From NCBI RefSeq assembly GCF_013368755.1, contig NC_049562.1:6262001-6326000 (forward strand): a stretch of DNA of 64,000 bases. The letters are read 5' to 3'. Each line of letters starts with the position of its first letter. The first letter of the stretch is position 1. Below are positions 45,697 through 56,094 of this stretch, piece after piece. Position numbers and translations under genes: made by a program. The notes below the pieces were generated by a model. The model worked only from the letters and a program-made list of their open reading frames with translations. It ran no database searches and was not told the origin of the DNA. The DNA is from Talaromyces rugulosus. Taxonomy: Eukaryota; Ascomycota; Eurotiomycetes; Eurotiales; Trichocomaceae.

Positions 45697-48471
45697 ATGA
45701 GCGTCCCTGCCCTCCTCCCCTCGTTCTTCAACCTCCCATCCATCCAGACGAGAAAGGCCCTGCTGCTGCTGGATTTCCAGAACGATTTTGTCCGTCCAAA
45801 CGGCTGTCTCCCCGTGCGCAATGCCCAGGACTTTATCGACCAGATCCCAGCTCTGGTGCAGAGCTTCCGCCACAATGGCGACGTCGTCTGGGTGCGCACT
45901 TTGTACGAGGGACCCCGCCCTGTGGTTGATGACTACGGAAGCGAGCGCATAATCATTTCCGCTGGCTCCTTGGACAGCAAGACGCCGACAAAGGCAAAGG
46001 CAAAGGGAGGCCGTGGCGAGAGTGCAATGGATACAACCCAAGAAGGCGTCGACCCCGAAGCCTTCCTCTCTGGACCGCATCCTGCTTGCCAGCCGCAGAC
46101 CAACGGCGTCCAATTCCCTGCCCCCATCTTGGCTGCCATTGACCACGAGAATGACATTGTTATCGAAAAGTCAGACTATTCGGCACTGCAGTCGCCCGGC
46201 CTGGTCTTGTCCCTGCGGTCGCGGTTTGTGACAGAGTTGTACATTTGTGGCAGTCTGTCCAACGTCTCTGTCTATGCCACCGCGCTCGACGCCGCCCAAC
46301 AGGGCTTTTCCATCACCCTGGTCGAAGACTGCATGGGCTTTCGCAGCTTTGCGCGTCACGAGGAAGCAGTTCGACGTCTGGCCGATATCGTCGGCGCAGA
46401 AGGAATATCCATTCAAGAGCTGCTTGAGGACCAAGACTGGCAAGAGACCCAGGAGATTGCCAACTCGGATGTGCCTGAAAGGACAGACCCTTCCCGAAAG
46501 TCACGAACGCCCACCCCGGCCGGCATTGAGGGCGTGCTCGATCACCTTGTTGTCCAGAATTCTCCTCCCGCCACTCATCCTTCTACGGCAGAGCGACACG
46601 ACAGCTCTGAGCGCCAGCGTGAGCGTGTGCGAGACTCTGCACGGGATATTCCTCTAGCATCCCCCGCACATGAGTCGATCGAAATCGAGGCGGATGACAA
46701 CATTGACGACGATGAGGATGACATTCCCGTCGTCTTACCTCCCAGTAAATATTTGCGGGCATCCACGCGAGGTTTGAGGGAATCACGTCAGCAAGGCACC
46801 AATGCCGCTAGGATGCGCCGTTCCAAGACCGACAGACACTCGCCATCTTCGTCTCGACGTCCGGCTTCCAACGCCGTAGATCCTGCCCCGCGAAGAACAT
46901 CTACTTCTCCTGTTATCACCACTTCTCGAGCCCCTGTTCCTAGCTCTCCAAGGCCTTCTGCCCCCAAACATTCCGCATCAGCACCCCCGACGACGTCCGC
47001 GTCAAGCCACGCGAAAAGAAAGAATAAAAGCGCGAGTGACAGCATTGGGCCTCGAGATAGAATTGCCGAGGGAGACTCACGTATCGTCTATAACATGGAT
47101 TTGCCATTAGATGCTTTTGCCGAGATTCGCGAGGAAGTCAACTGGCAGAAGATGTACCACATGTCTGGTCAGGTTCCTCGCCTTGTAGCTGTTCAGGGTG
47201 CTGTGTTGCCAGATAAATCCATTCCTATATATCGACACCCGGCCGATGAATCACCAATCTTAGAACCCTTTACTAATACGGTGAATACTGTTCGCACATG
47301 CGCTGAAAATATTCTCGGCCACCCGTTGAACCATGTGCTTATACAGCTATATCGAGACGGACAGGACCGGATATCGGAACACTCCGACAAGACTCTTGAC
47401 ATTGTTCGCGGGTCGTTCATCGTCAATGTCTCTCTGGGCGCTCAGCGCACGATGACGCTACGGACAAAGTTGTCGGCAGTGACTGATGCTGCTGCTGATG
47501 ATACTAGCGGTCGTCAAAAACAACAGGTGCCAATGCCTCATGAGTCGATGTTTGTTCTCGGCCCTTTGTCCAACATGCGGTGGCTTCATGCCATTCGACC
47601 AGATAAACGCCCTGCATCTGAAAAATCCGATGATGAAAAGGCCTTTGATGGGGAACGCATCTCGTTGACGTTTCGCCACATTGGCACCTTTATCAACCCG
47701 GAATTGCAGACAATCTGGGGCCAAGGCGCTGTATCTAAGGAATCGAATTCTCCGCACAGGATAATTCATGGCGATGCAGCGGAAGCCGAGAAGCTGATCC
47801 AGGCATTTGGTAGAGAGAACCGAGAAACCGAGTTTGATTGGAATGCTGTCTACGGACACGGCTTCGACGTGGTCAACTTTGTCGAACCGGCCGTGGCCCG
47901 GGTCACTTTGAGCGGTGATGTGATTGCTGATATGCGAGTCAGGCTGTGTCTGACCGAGAATGGAATGCGTTACGAGGTTGCTCCAGCGACGGACAACACC
48001 AACGCACACCAGACGACGTACACTAGCCCTGACGGCCAGACCGTAATCGCTGGTGATATTCAGATTCTGCTTTTCATGGCATCAATGAACCCGGACTCGC
48101 CACTGGCCAGACCTGGAGTCGATTTTGTCCGTGGAGGCGGTCGCTTGCAAGAGATCACCGAGCTGGGAACAGCATGGCGGAAGCATCTTCTCAACACCCG
48201 AAGCACCGAGTTTGAGCAACTCTCGTCGTGGAACAATAACATCCGAGACGCAGAGCTGGCCCTTGGTTACCACTACATTGCAGGATCTCTGTTTACGATC
48301 GACGATATCACTTTGTGGTCTATCCTCTATCAGATCCAGCAACGACGAGGTATAATCTCGGGCTCGACTGAATACCCGTATCTGTCATCTTACTATCAGC
48401 GGATAGAGAAGAGGGGGTGTGTCCGCGTGGTCTTGGATGAGATTTCATCAGAGACAAAACAAGCCGACTAG
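45697..48471 (+). CDS. Isochorismatase-like / AlkB-type 2OG-Fe(II) dioxygenase / GST-C-like fusion protein
   Basis: A 924-residue intronless protein starting at the well-placed CACCATGAGC (45697). Residues about 20-240 are an isochorismatase-fold domain: Asp26 in LLLLDFQNDF and Lys158 in IVIEKSDY are present, but the nucleophile position in LSNVSVYATALDA is Ser191 instead of Cys. A disordered Ser/Pro/Arg-rich linker follows (about 260-460). Residues about 465-670 form an AlkB-like dioxygenase: H562 and D564 (EHSD), H631 (WLHAIRP) and R654/R660 (RISLTFR) supply iron and 2-oxoglutarate ligands. The C-terminal 220 residues resemble a GST C-terminal helical domain (SLFTIDDITLWSILYQIQQ, YPYLSSYYQRIEKRG). 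AlkB proteins oxidatively demethylate nucleic acids or proteins; the substrate here is unknown. The hydrolase domain is probably inactive or altered. Confidence 0.85.
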   Translation: MSVPALLPSFFNLPSIQTRKALLLLDFQNDFVRPNGCLPVRNAQDFIDQIPALVQSFRHNGDVVWVRTLYEGPRPVVDDYGSERIIISAGSLDSKTPTKAKAKGGRGESAMDTTQEGVDPEAFLSGPHPACQPQTNGVQFPAPILAAIDHENDIVIEKSDYSALQSPGLVLSLRSRFVTELYICGSLSNVSVYATALDAAQQGFSITLVEDCMGFRSFARHEEAVRRLADIVGAEGISIQELLEDQDWQETQEIANSDVPERTDPSRKSRTPTPAGIEGVLDHLVVQNSPPATHPSTAERHDSSERQRERVRDSARDIPLASPAHESIEIEADDNIDDDEDDIPVVLPPSKYLRASTRGLRESRQQGTNAARMRRSKTDRHSPSSSRRPASNAVDPAPRRTSTSPVITTSRAPVPSSPRPSAPKHSASAPPTTSASSHAKRKNKSASDSIGPRDRIAEGDSRIVYNMDLPLDAFAEIREEVNWQKMYHMSGQVPRLVAVQGAVLPDKSIPIYRHPADESPILEPFTNTVNTVRTCAENILGHPLNHVLIQLYRDGQDRISEHSDKTLDIVRGSFIVNVSLGAQRTMTLRTKLSAVTDAAADDTSGRQKQQVPMPHESMFVLGPLSNMRWLHAIRPDKRPASEKSDDEKAFDGERISLTFRHIGTFINPELQTIWGQGAVSKESNSPHRIIHGDAAEAEKLIQAFGRENRETEFDWNAVYGHGFDVVNFVEPAVARVTLSGDVIADMRVRLCLTENGMRYEVAPATDNTNAHQTTYTSPDGQTVIAGDIQILLFMASMNPDSPLARPGVDFVRGGGRLQEITELGTAWRKHLLNTRSTEFEQLSSWNNNIRDAELALGYHYIAGSLFTIDDITLWSILYQIQQRRGIISGSTEYPYLSSYYQRIEKRGCVRVVLDEISSETKQAD

Positions 48472-49430
48472 CCTTGTTTTTTATTTTTGCTTGTCGAAAG
48501 CTTAGGAGGCTACTTGAGCGGTTTTTGCTTACAACGATGCTACGAATTTACGATCAGATTTATGTAATTGATGACTATTTATTCAGCGGAATCATTATTT
48601 ACGATGTAGTTGACAATACCAGTTGACAGCATTTGAGCGCTGTTTGAATGATCATTGAGTATTTACTCTATAAACATATATATCCGAAAACATCTAGAAA
48701 TCAATATAGTTGAGCCTATAAATTAATTGGTCTTCAATTAAATTGGTATCTAAAATATAAATTAATGAATTCTTTTCTATTTAGGTTTGTTGAAGGGTTT
48801 GTCGACATATCCGCCTGAGGCCAACCTGCATTCACGTAGAAGCAAACAAAGAAAACGGGTTTTATTAGCAAACTACCACACATGTAGTTGTCCTTACACG
48901 CAGTCAATTCAGTCATTTTCCATCAAGCAAAGCTGTCTCATGCGATCCAGAGCCTCAATATCTAACCTTCTTCGTCCAGTTTGACAGGTTTTTGTGATTA
49001 AGTTAAGCTACTGTTAAAGCAGGCTACTATAATTTAACAATAAGTGTAGAACATTTTTTTAAGGATGATAGCCAAACTATATGATCTTGAAATACTAGAG
49101 CAGTTATTTAGCTGTTCAAGGTAAAGTCCGCACTATAATTGCTGTTCCTTCGGTAGTGTATTTTGGGACGAGGTATTGAAATTGATGCGTCTGTGCTAAC
49201 AAGTATCTTAACATACCATAGAGTGATATACCGTACTTTAGAACGTCTTATTCGTTTAGATTATTAAGAAATGAAGTATGTGTATACATTATAGTTATCT
49301 AAATTTTAAAATTACTATCAAAGACATTGACGAATGTTCTTTTGCCTCCCCCTACACTAGATCTGGCATGTCCCATATTATAGATGTAAAATAACAATAT
49401 CTAATTAGGAATACCAAGCGAAGTGGTAGA
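48472..49430. other. AT-rich intergenic region
   Basis: No gene seen. Short ORFs (for example 48787-48984) are not protein-like. Composition is markedly AT-rich, the first such long gap in the right half of the window. Confidence 0.5.
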
Positions 49431-50307
49431 TTACTGCTTGGTCACCTCCTTGGCAGAAACCTGCAAGAGATTGGGCTGCCCAATAGCATTCTGGGTGTAA
49501 CGAGAATTGAACTTGAGCACGCTCTTGACAGCACGGTATTGCTGCACATTGACGTGCAAAGGCTCAGTGCTGACATACCAAGGCACATTCTCACTGCACG
49601 GAGGGGTGGTGAGGGATCCGTTGTAGGAATAGACCCCATGGCTGTTGAAGTGTTCAATCAGACCAGAGAAATCCAGTTTGTCGGTCTCGGTGTATGTGCC
49701 AGGGGAGGCGATGTCATCGAGGTGAGCAAACACGTGGTCGAAGAGAGGGGTCGTGTAGCCAAAGGGGGAAAGTTCCATCAAGAAGGCGATGACAGCGATT
49801 TCCTTGGCTTGTGTGACATGTCAGTATAATGCAAAAAAAGAACGATTCTAGCCTTATAAAAGAGGCACGCTTACCTTCAGTCTGAAACACAAAGTGGCAT
49901 TCCATAGGGAAATATTCCTCATTGACACGATGCTCGCTGGGGGTATGGAAATGGAACTGGGCGAGAGGGAAGGTCTTATTATTGGCGACCAAAGACCCAT
50001 TGGTGATGACAACTTCCAAACCAGAGCCCAAGTTCTCGAACCTGGCGCTATCGACAGTCGAGACAGTAAAATTGAGAGAGCTGACGGGAGTATAGTCGCT
50101 GGCGTCGGTGACGATATCGATAGGTGACTGATGATGGCCATTTGAGCAGGCCTCGTTGGCCGAGGTGTTTAGGGCATACCAGTTGAGAGGACCGCCGAGA
50201 TCGGTGTAGTTGAAATCATTGGCCTTGACAAGACCATCAGGGGCACGGGCATACACGTGAGCCGAGGCCAATGGGATGGCAGCGAAGAGCAACGAAAACG
50301 ACCTCAT
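49431..50307 (-). CDS. Secreted alpha-class carbonic anhydrase
   Basis: A 269-residue protein from exons 49875-50307 and 49431-49807. Residues 1-16 are a signal peptide (MRSFSLLFAAIPLASA). HHQSPIDI, FHFHTPSEH and SLTTPPCSENVPW are class-defining. Zinc ligands are His119, His121 and His138; the 17-residue spacing to the third His resembles compact bacterial-type alpha enzymes. It catalyses reversible CO2 hydration, here in the wall or medium. Several N-glycosylation sequons are present. Fungi mostly use beta enzymes; an alpha enzyme is a limited feature of filamentous ascomycetes. A minus-strand TATATAAA lies 83 bases upstream of the start. Confidence 0.94.
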
Positions 50308-50389
50308 TATGACAGTGCTTTGGTGGGAAAAGATATATTATTGTGGGAGATAGGGGTGAAAAATCCTGCAAGAAACCGGAACTTTCGGC

Positions 50390-50397
50390 TTTATATA
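50390..50397 (-). promoter_or_regulatory. TATA box of the carbonic anhydrase gene
   Basis: TATATAAA on the minus strand, 83 bases before the ATG at 50307, which fits a short leader. Confidence 0.5.
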
Positions 50398-50803
50398 TGC
50401 CAAAGTTACGGGCTACGTACTAGTACTTCAGCTGTTTGTCTCTTCAAATTTCATATACACATAAAAACATTCAATCTAGGACAAGATCGGCACAATATCC
50501 CTTAAATACGAATGTCTGTACAGAATAGTGTGTCAAAAATACGTTGCTACGTAGTATTGAATGATATAGGATAGGTCGTTGTGTGCCATAAACACGGGCT
50601 ATGGCGGTATTTTTGAGTGGCAAGTCCCGCCAACTGGTGGATAGCTAGTCTAGACTATAGACTATAGAGGTATGGGATAGTGACGATTTTGAAGAAGCGG
50701 GCTGATCCGGAAATTAAGCCAGCACTCATGGCTAGCTGAGATTTGGGAATCGCTTATGCCATTTGACACTTGCCAAAGCCCCTGGTCAGGACGTCACGAC
50801 ACG

Positions 50804-50919
50804 ATCTATGTCATAACATGCTCTATATCATAACACGGTCTATATCATAACATGCTCTATATAATAACAAGATCTATATAATAATAAGATCTATATCGTA
50901 ACAAGATCTATATCATATT
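50804..50919 (+). repeat. 17-bp minisatellite, about 6.8 copies
   Basis: Successive 17-base units begin at 50804, 50821, 50838, 50855, 50872, 50889 and 50906 (last one partial). The consensus is nTCTATATCATAACAnG. Copies differ at a few positions, so the array is not brand new. Confidence 0.9.
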
Positions 50920-51788
50920 ACTTGTGATGTCTTGCGGAACAGGGGTTGATTTTGAGTAACAAAAAGAGGGATTTTGGTAATCCAGGCAGATAGTCCTGGC
51001 ATATCCCGAGAAAAACAATAGAGACATGGTTCAGCCAGCCTCTATACCCAGTGTGGTAAAATTCTTAGATAATAGTAACAATAAATACCCACCACGTTCC
51101 TACTATATTAGTATAAGGTACCAAATCTCGCAGAATCTCGGCCCCACTTTAGCAGTTCGTCCGGCCGCAAAGTTTTATACAATTGCACAGACACGACGAG
51201 GTTCTGCCTATTTTTCATTGGATGGAATTTTCCCGTGGTATGGGAGACAGGACAAGCTGGTCGAGGCACTAAGTTCTAACTACTGTGCCGTGTTATACCA
51301 CTCTATCTCCACATTTTTCAGCCCTTAGGAAGTGCCGTGTGCCGTTTCGGCCAATCGCAACCCCTCGGAGTTACCAAGGCAAAAGCTTAGCGGAAAGTGG
51401 CTTTTACTTGACCTTCGCAACTAGTAGTGCTAAAAGCAAGCGGTAATCCGGTTGAGGATAAGAAATATAAATTTGGTGAAAAAAATCTTTTATATCAGCA
51501 GCTGGCTAGCTTGTAACCCCATATCAGATTGCAGATAGAATGCACATTTAGGTGTCGGAACTATGTACCAAAAATAGTCGTTTGTAGCGACAGCATCGCG
51601 CAGGCATGAATCACTTTACCCAACCCAGACATTCCAACCCGGTGTTTCTACTGACTACATAACTAGAGTCTAGCTTTGGATTCCCAAGAGCTTCTTCGTA
51701 TACTTAAATAGCACTGTTATCATTTCTAGGGGCGCGATTTGAAGACCTGACGTGATCCAAGCTCGACACGCTATTGAATGTATTATTA

Positions 51789-54700
51789 CTAATTTCTCCC
51801 CTCAACTCTCACTAAACACGTACTGAAAATCTCAATCGAAGCCTCACTCACAAAATTCCTCCAGGCAGGATACCGAGCCATAGGAATAATTGAAACCCTA
51901 TCACCCACCTGAAGCTTTTCCACCCAGCCCATCTGCTTGATCGCTAACTCACCGTATATTATTTGATGACGCCTCAACTTCCTGCTTGCGTGAATATTGG
52001 CCGTTAAGACTCTCTCTTCCTCTCTAATATCAATAGACAGTCGCTCAGGTAGCTGTTTGATGCCGACCTCGAACCAAGTGAAGGAGGACTCGAAAGTACC
52101 ATGGAGTTCAGGATAGGAACTGAAGCCTTGGTCATGACTCCAGATTACAAACTGAATCTCCCGCACGGGTCTATATTTTCCGCCTCGGATCGGCTCAGAA
52201 GTCAAATATGGCCGACGATCTTGACATTCTTTCTCATCGCAGCTTATTAGCCCTACTCGGGATGCCTGAGACCGCAGCCAATATCTTGCCAAGTCTAGTA
52301 TCCGAAGCAATATAAATTGTGGGGGTTTGTGGGGAGCCCAAGCTAGCTGTAGAACCCAATAAACCTCAAAAATATCACGGGGATGTCTAGGCCAGTAGAT
52401 GGATGGCTGTGTTGGCACCCGTGCGTCAAGTCTTTCCACAATCGTATTAGCAGTCTGAAGTCTCTGGATGGCACCAGAACAACGGTTCTCAACTGCGAGC
52501 GCTAGTGGAGTTAACGATGCTTCATTTTTAATATCCATGGTAGAATGATTTGCGAGTAGCAAGTCGATCACTTCCATGTTTTCTTCCACAATTGCATCAT
52601 GTAATGGAGTGCAGCCATCCGTAGATCTTGCATTGACATCTGCACCGGCCTGGAGCAACATAATTCCAATTTGCGGTGGATGTTTGGATGCTAGATGCAA
52701 CGCTGAACGACCATCGTCACGTCGAGCTGACACCGAGGCACCAACACTAAGAAGCAGCTCAACAACGCTCGCCTTATCTCCTTTAGTGGCACATGCGTGT
52801 AAAAGTGGTGTTTCCCTACCCGGAACACCCTGAGGACTAGAATCATGCTTGGCTCCATGCTCAAGTAAAAGCTTGACAAGGGGTGCATTGCCACATATGG
52901 CAGCCCAATGAATAGCAGGACGAGGATGACCTTGATCTATCACAGTCTCTGCACCATGTTTTAACAGCGACGAGATGAAAGGAAGACAGAATGGATCTTG
53001 GGGAAATGAGTTTTGGCAGATCACCGCTAAGAAGTTGTTGTTACAATCCCGAGATATTCGTGCACCTGCGTCGAGCAAGATCTGTCCAGCAGTATATGGT
53101 ACTGGATATGTTGCAGACCAGGCCGAAGTCCGACTTGTCCATTGTAGGGGAGTCGCGTGTTGCCAGCCTGTTGCATCTACGTCTGCTCCATATCGTAGCA
53201 AAACCCTCATGCTGTTAAATGAGTCGCCAATAGCGGCAAGAGAGAGAGGTGGCTGCCTTGTGTGAGACCTCTGATTCACATTCACACCTTCAAGAAGGTA
53301 ATCTTCGACCAGCTGAGCAAAGTCAAAGTACGCTGCGACGTGAATTTCGGGCAAGAAGTCATTCGCTGTCCCGCAAAGGAGAAAATGTTGCCATCGTGTG
53401 AGGCTAACTCGGCTGTGATATTCACGACCAAATGGTTTTAACCAGGTAGAGAAGGTTGTATCATTCGCGGGGAGCACTTCTTGGAGGGCGGCAATCTCCT
53501 CTAGATCTCGTGGGCCCTTAGCCGAACCCCAAATGCCACGGTCACCACGGAAGTATTGAACCATTTGAAGCCACCTGACAGTCTTCCGACTGGAGCGGCA
53601 CAAACGTAGAAGAAGATTGTAAGTTTCTATCGATGACGACGAACGGGCGAGGTGCCACCACCAATGGAGAGACGAGTATTCCAAAAGGGGATATTTCCCA
53701 AGAAAAGCAGCGACCTGACTTTCCATGTAGGCCCTCATTGTACTGTGGTCCCACGACATTCTGTCTGTATCTTCTGACGTTCCCACTTCATCAAACACAT
53801 TGTATGGGGGAGCTTCTACATCGTCGTAGCAGAGATATGTTAAACATATTTGCGTTAGAGCCAAATGGGCATGACCCTTATTGATTTGGAAGGGAGTCTG
53901 ACCATCACCTTCTTGGGGATCAAAGAAAAACTCTTGTAAGGATGAATGAACAAGGGTTGCCGTAGGGCAAGCGCCGGGCCGTTTGTAGATTATGGCCAAA
54001 GGTCCACAGTAATGAAGAATGGTCTGTCGAAGTCGCTTCTCAGACATGGGGGATGCCCCGACTTTGGTTCCACCAACAGTGACCTTCATGGAGGCACCAA
54101 TCTCATGAAGAGTTAGTGGTCTGCGCGCACATGCCATGAGCTGCAGAAGGTTTTTCGAGATTAAAATATCTTGAGGGTGAGAAGAGAGGCCCTGCAGGAT
54201 TCGACTATACAGCATGTTGAGATCTTGCGGTAGATATTTCAGTTTCTCGAGGTAATCGGCGTCACTGAAAAGTGGCTTCCGTAACTCTTCAATCATCAGT
54301 GCCGCCCATAAGAACATCCCATTAGCACCCGATCGTAGCGTTGTATCAATAGTCCTTCTGATATCATCATCGTCGATTTCCAGGTTAGTCACAGCTTCCT
54401 CAATGTATCGGTGGATATCAGCCGAGTTGTCTTCTTCAGAAATATCATATAGAATGAAGCATTCTTCTGGAGCCATCGACTTGCTGGAAGAATCTTGCGT
54501 TCTTCGAAAAACCAAAACTCGGGCATCCTGGGAAAAGCGAGCTAGGACTCGATAAAGCTTCACTTGCTCTTGAGCTTCGCATTCGTCAAACCCGTCGACG
54601 ACGAGGATTATACCCTTTAATCTTTGCAGGGTGGTAAATAAGATATCCTCAAGAACAGTGTGGCTCGCCAACTGCTTCTTCTCTATGATAGAAATCATAT

Positions 54701-55631
54701 CATCCAGCAAAAACGGATCTTCTTGGAGTAGTTGCCAGGCCCAGTTGCGCAAGATGCTGATGACAGACCTACGTCTGTCATCTTTAGCATCGCAGTAGAA
54801 GTATGCGAGCTTGTTCGCTGACTGCTTTAATCCTTCAATGACCCGAGCTGCTAAATGAGTTTTGCCGGCTCCCGCCTTGCCCATGATCCAGAGCATCCGA
54901 TATCTATTGTGAATTTTATCCGCCGACTTCCAGAAAGTAAACTTGTCTCTGTCAAAGAGCCATTCGCAGGAGCCATGAACTAGGCTGACAAGTAACTGAT
55001 GATGAATATCCTCAAGTGGCATTGGATTGAGCCAGTGTGTCACCTGTGATATGTTGTGTTCGCGCTGCGCCAGTTTCGCTCGTTCTTCACTCGCTAATGT
55101 ATTTGCTGAGAGATTGGACAGTGAGATTGCCAGATCATCGAGAACATAGTGTGTTTGCAGTGCGGTTTGATGAATTTGAGTAGCGATCTTGTTGTTGTCG
55201 ATGCCAAGGCCAACAATGACATTTTTCAAGGGGATATCAATCCTACGACGTAACTCGTCGACTTCACGTGAGACAAACAAACCATACTGGATCATTCGGG
55301 GTGCATTCTTCAGTCTATTAATAAGAGGCTGCCCGTTGCTCTTAGTTTCGCCGCCCAGGCTATCTCCGAACTTGGTGCCTAGTCGCCTTGCAAACCGCTC
55401 CACAGACTGTTTGAGGGTGTCGACTCCTTCCGATGCCCGAGGTAGATCAGAGTCATGATCCGCCAGATACTGGAGGGTACTGGCGAGATATACTAGATAT
55501 GCACTGTCTTGTTGGTAATGATCTTTGGAACCGCCAATCTCCTTCAGTGAAGCAGCCACGTTCACTAATACTTTGATAGCATCCACGAGATCGCCAAATG
55601 ACCACCCGAAAGACATGGTTGATAAATGCAA
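51789..55631 (-). CDS. Fungal NLR (STAND NTPase): NACHT-type domain with ankyrin repeats
   Basis: A 1280-residue intronless protein (1275 if the second Met at 55616, MSFGWSFGDL, is used, which better matches the start of related N-termini). Residues 1-190 form a helical N-terminal domain of the type preceding NACHT in fungal STAND proteins. Walker A is GKAGAGKT (251-258) and Walker B VVDGFDEC (Asp346, Asp349, Glu350). Winged-helix and helical regions follow (MACARRPLTLHEIGASM, HSSLQEFFFD). Ankyrin repeats span about 770-1060 (for example GRSALHLASKH, GCTPLHDAIVEENME). The C-terminal about 130 residues, with REIQFVIWSHDQGFSSYP, appear to be a separate beta-rich domain of unknown function. Such proteins act in heterokaryon incompatibility and non-self recognition. 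No partner effector gene is adjacent. Confidence 0.9.
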   Translation of the reverse strand: MHLSTMSFGWSFGDLVDAIKVLVNVAASLKEIGGSKDHYQQDSAYLVYLASTLQYLADHDSDLPRASEGVDTLKQSVERFARRLGTKFGDSLGGETKSNGQPLINRLKNAPRMIQYGLFVSREVDELRRRIDIPLKNVIVGLGIDNNKIATQIHQTALQTHYVLDDLAISLSNLSANTLASEERAKLAQREHNISQVTHWLNPMPLEDIHHQLLVSLVHGSCEWLFDRDKFTFWKSADKIHNRYRMLWIMGKAGAGKTHLAARVIEGLKQSANKLAYFYCDAKDDRRRSVISILRNWAWQLLQEDPFLLDDMISIIEKKQLASHTVLEDILFTTLQRLKGIILVVDGFDECEAQEQVKLYRVLARFSQDARVLVFRRTQDSSSKSMAPEECFILYDISEEDNSADIHRYIEEAVTNLEIDDDDIRRTIDTTLRSGANGMFLWAALMIEELRKPLFSDADYLEKLKYLPQDLNMLYSRILQGLSSHPQDILISKNLLQLMACARRPLTLHEIGASMKVTVGGTKVGASPMSEKRLRQTILHYCGPLAIIYKRPGACPTATLVHSSLQEFFFDPQEGDGQTPFQINKGHAHLALTQICLTYLCYDDVEAPPYNVFDEVGTSEDTDRMSWDHSTMRAYMESQVAAFLGKYPLLEYSSLHWWWHLARSSSSIETYNLLLRLCRSSRKTVRWLQMVQYFRGDRGIWGSAKGPRDLEEIAALQEVLPANDTTFSTWLKPFGREYHSRVSLTRWQHFLLCGTANDFLPEIHVAAYFDFAQLVEDYLLEGVNVNQRSHTRQPPLSLAAIGDSFNSMRVLLRYGADVDATGWQHATPLQWTSRTSAWSATYPVPYTAGQILLDAGARISRDCNNNFLAVICQNSFPQDPFCLPFISSLLKHGAETVIDQGHPRPAIHWAAICGNAPLVKLLLEHGAKHDSSPQGVPGRETPLLHACATKGDKASVVELLLSVGASVSARRDDGRSALHLASKHPPQIGIMLLQAGADVNARSTDGCTPLHDAIVEENMEVIDLLLANHSTMDIKNEASLTPLALAVENRCSGAIQRLQTANTIVERLDARVPTQPSIYWPRHPRDIFEVYWVLQLAWAPHKPPQFILLRILDLARYWLRSQASRVGLISCDEKECQDRRPYLTSEPIRGGKYRPVREIQFVIWSHDQGFSSYPELHGTFESSFTWFEVGIKQLPERLSIDIREEERVLTANIHASRKLRRHQIIYGELAIKQMGWVEKLQVGDRVSIIPMARYPAWRNFVSEASIEIFSTCLVRVEGRN

Positions 55632-56094
55632 GACGTGAGAATCTACCCATGGAGTGATCGCCGCAGGAATCGAGGAATATCGTAAAAGTTGGATGAGGAG
55701 AGACTGGCTTATTCAGCCTCACACCCCTGCAATCAACGCGGCTAACAGCCTAGCAAGGGTGAGTGACCCCACGTAAAAATGGCCTTGCCTGTTCTATTAT
55801 TTAGAGGGTAGGATGCTAGAGCCACTTCCAGTATAACCACAATCTGTAAAGCACAAAAATTTGAACGTTGTTGTGACAGCCAGCCAACATGTACTTCATT
55901 TCCGGGTAGCAAAGGATAAGTTCAATGTTCAGGGTGAGGGACGATTTCCTACATATGTAAAGGTAAATGGCTCTTTATATAGAACTTCTATTAGGATTTT
56001 TATTTTCCTAATAAGACTGTTTTTTATGAGTTATCCAGTCCCTATCCTATGAATTATTAATTAAAAAAAACATCCTATTTATTATAAAGTTAAA
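55632..56094. other. Intergenic region with perfect hairpin
   Basis: Upstream of the NLR gene; AT-rich toward the right. It contains TATTAGGA/TCCTAATA (55989-56013), an 8-bp stem with a T-rich loop, just past the 3' end of the isomerase gene. Confidence 0.5.
55989..56013. terminator. Inverted repeat (8-bp stem) near the isomerase 3' end
   Basis: TATTAGGA at 55989-55996 and TCCTAATA at 56006-56013 with a 9-nt T/A loop, about 80 bases beyond the stop of the minus-strand isomerase gene. A role in 3'-end formation is only suggested by position. Confidence 0.25.

Larger units (their letters stand above)
50308..51788. other. Long intergenic region with minisatellite
   Basis: Carries the carbonic anhydrase promoter, a 12-bp palindrome (TAGTCTAGACTA, 50646-50657), a 17-bp tandem repeat (50804-50919) and otherwise AT-rich DNA. 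The 100-codon ORF at 51026-51328 matches nothing I recognise and is not supported. Confidence 0.5.

Noticed and set aside
51026..51328. 100-codon ORF right of the minisatellite
   Set aside because: No family resemblance and no supporting signals; could be chance in a long gap.
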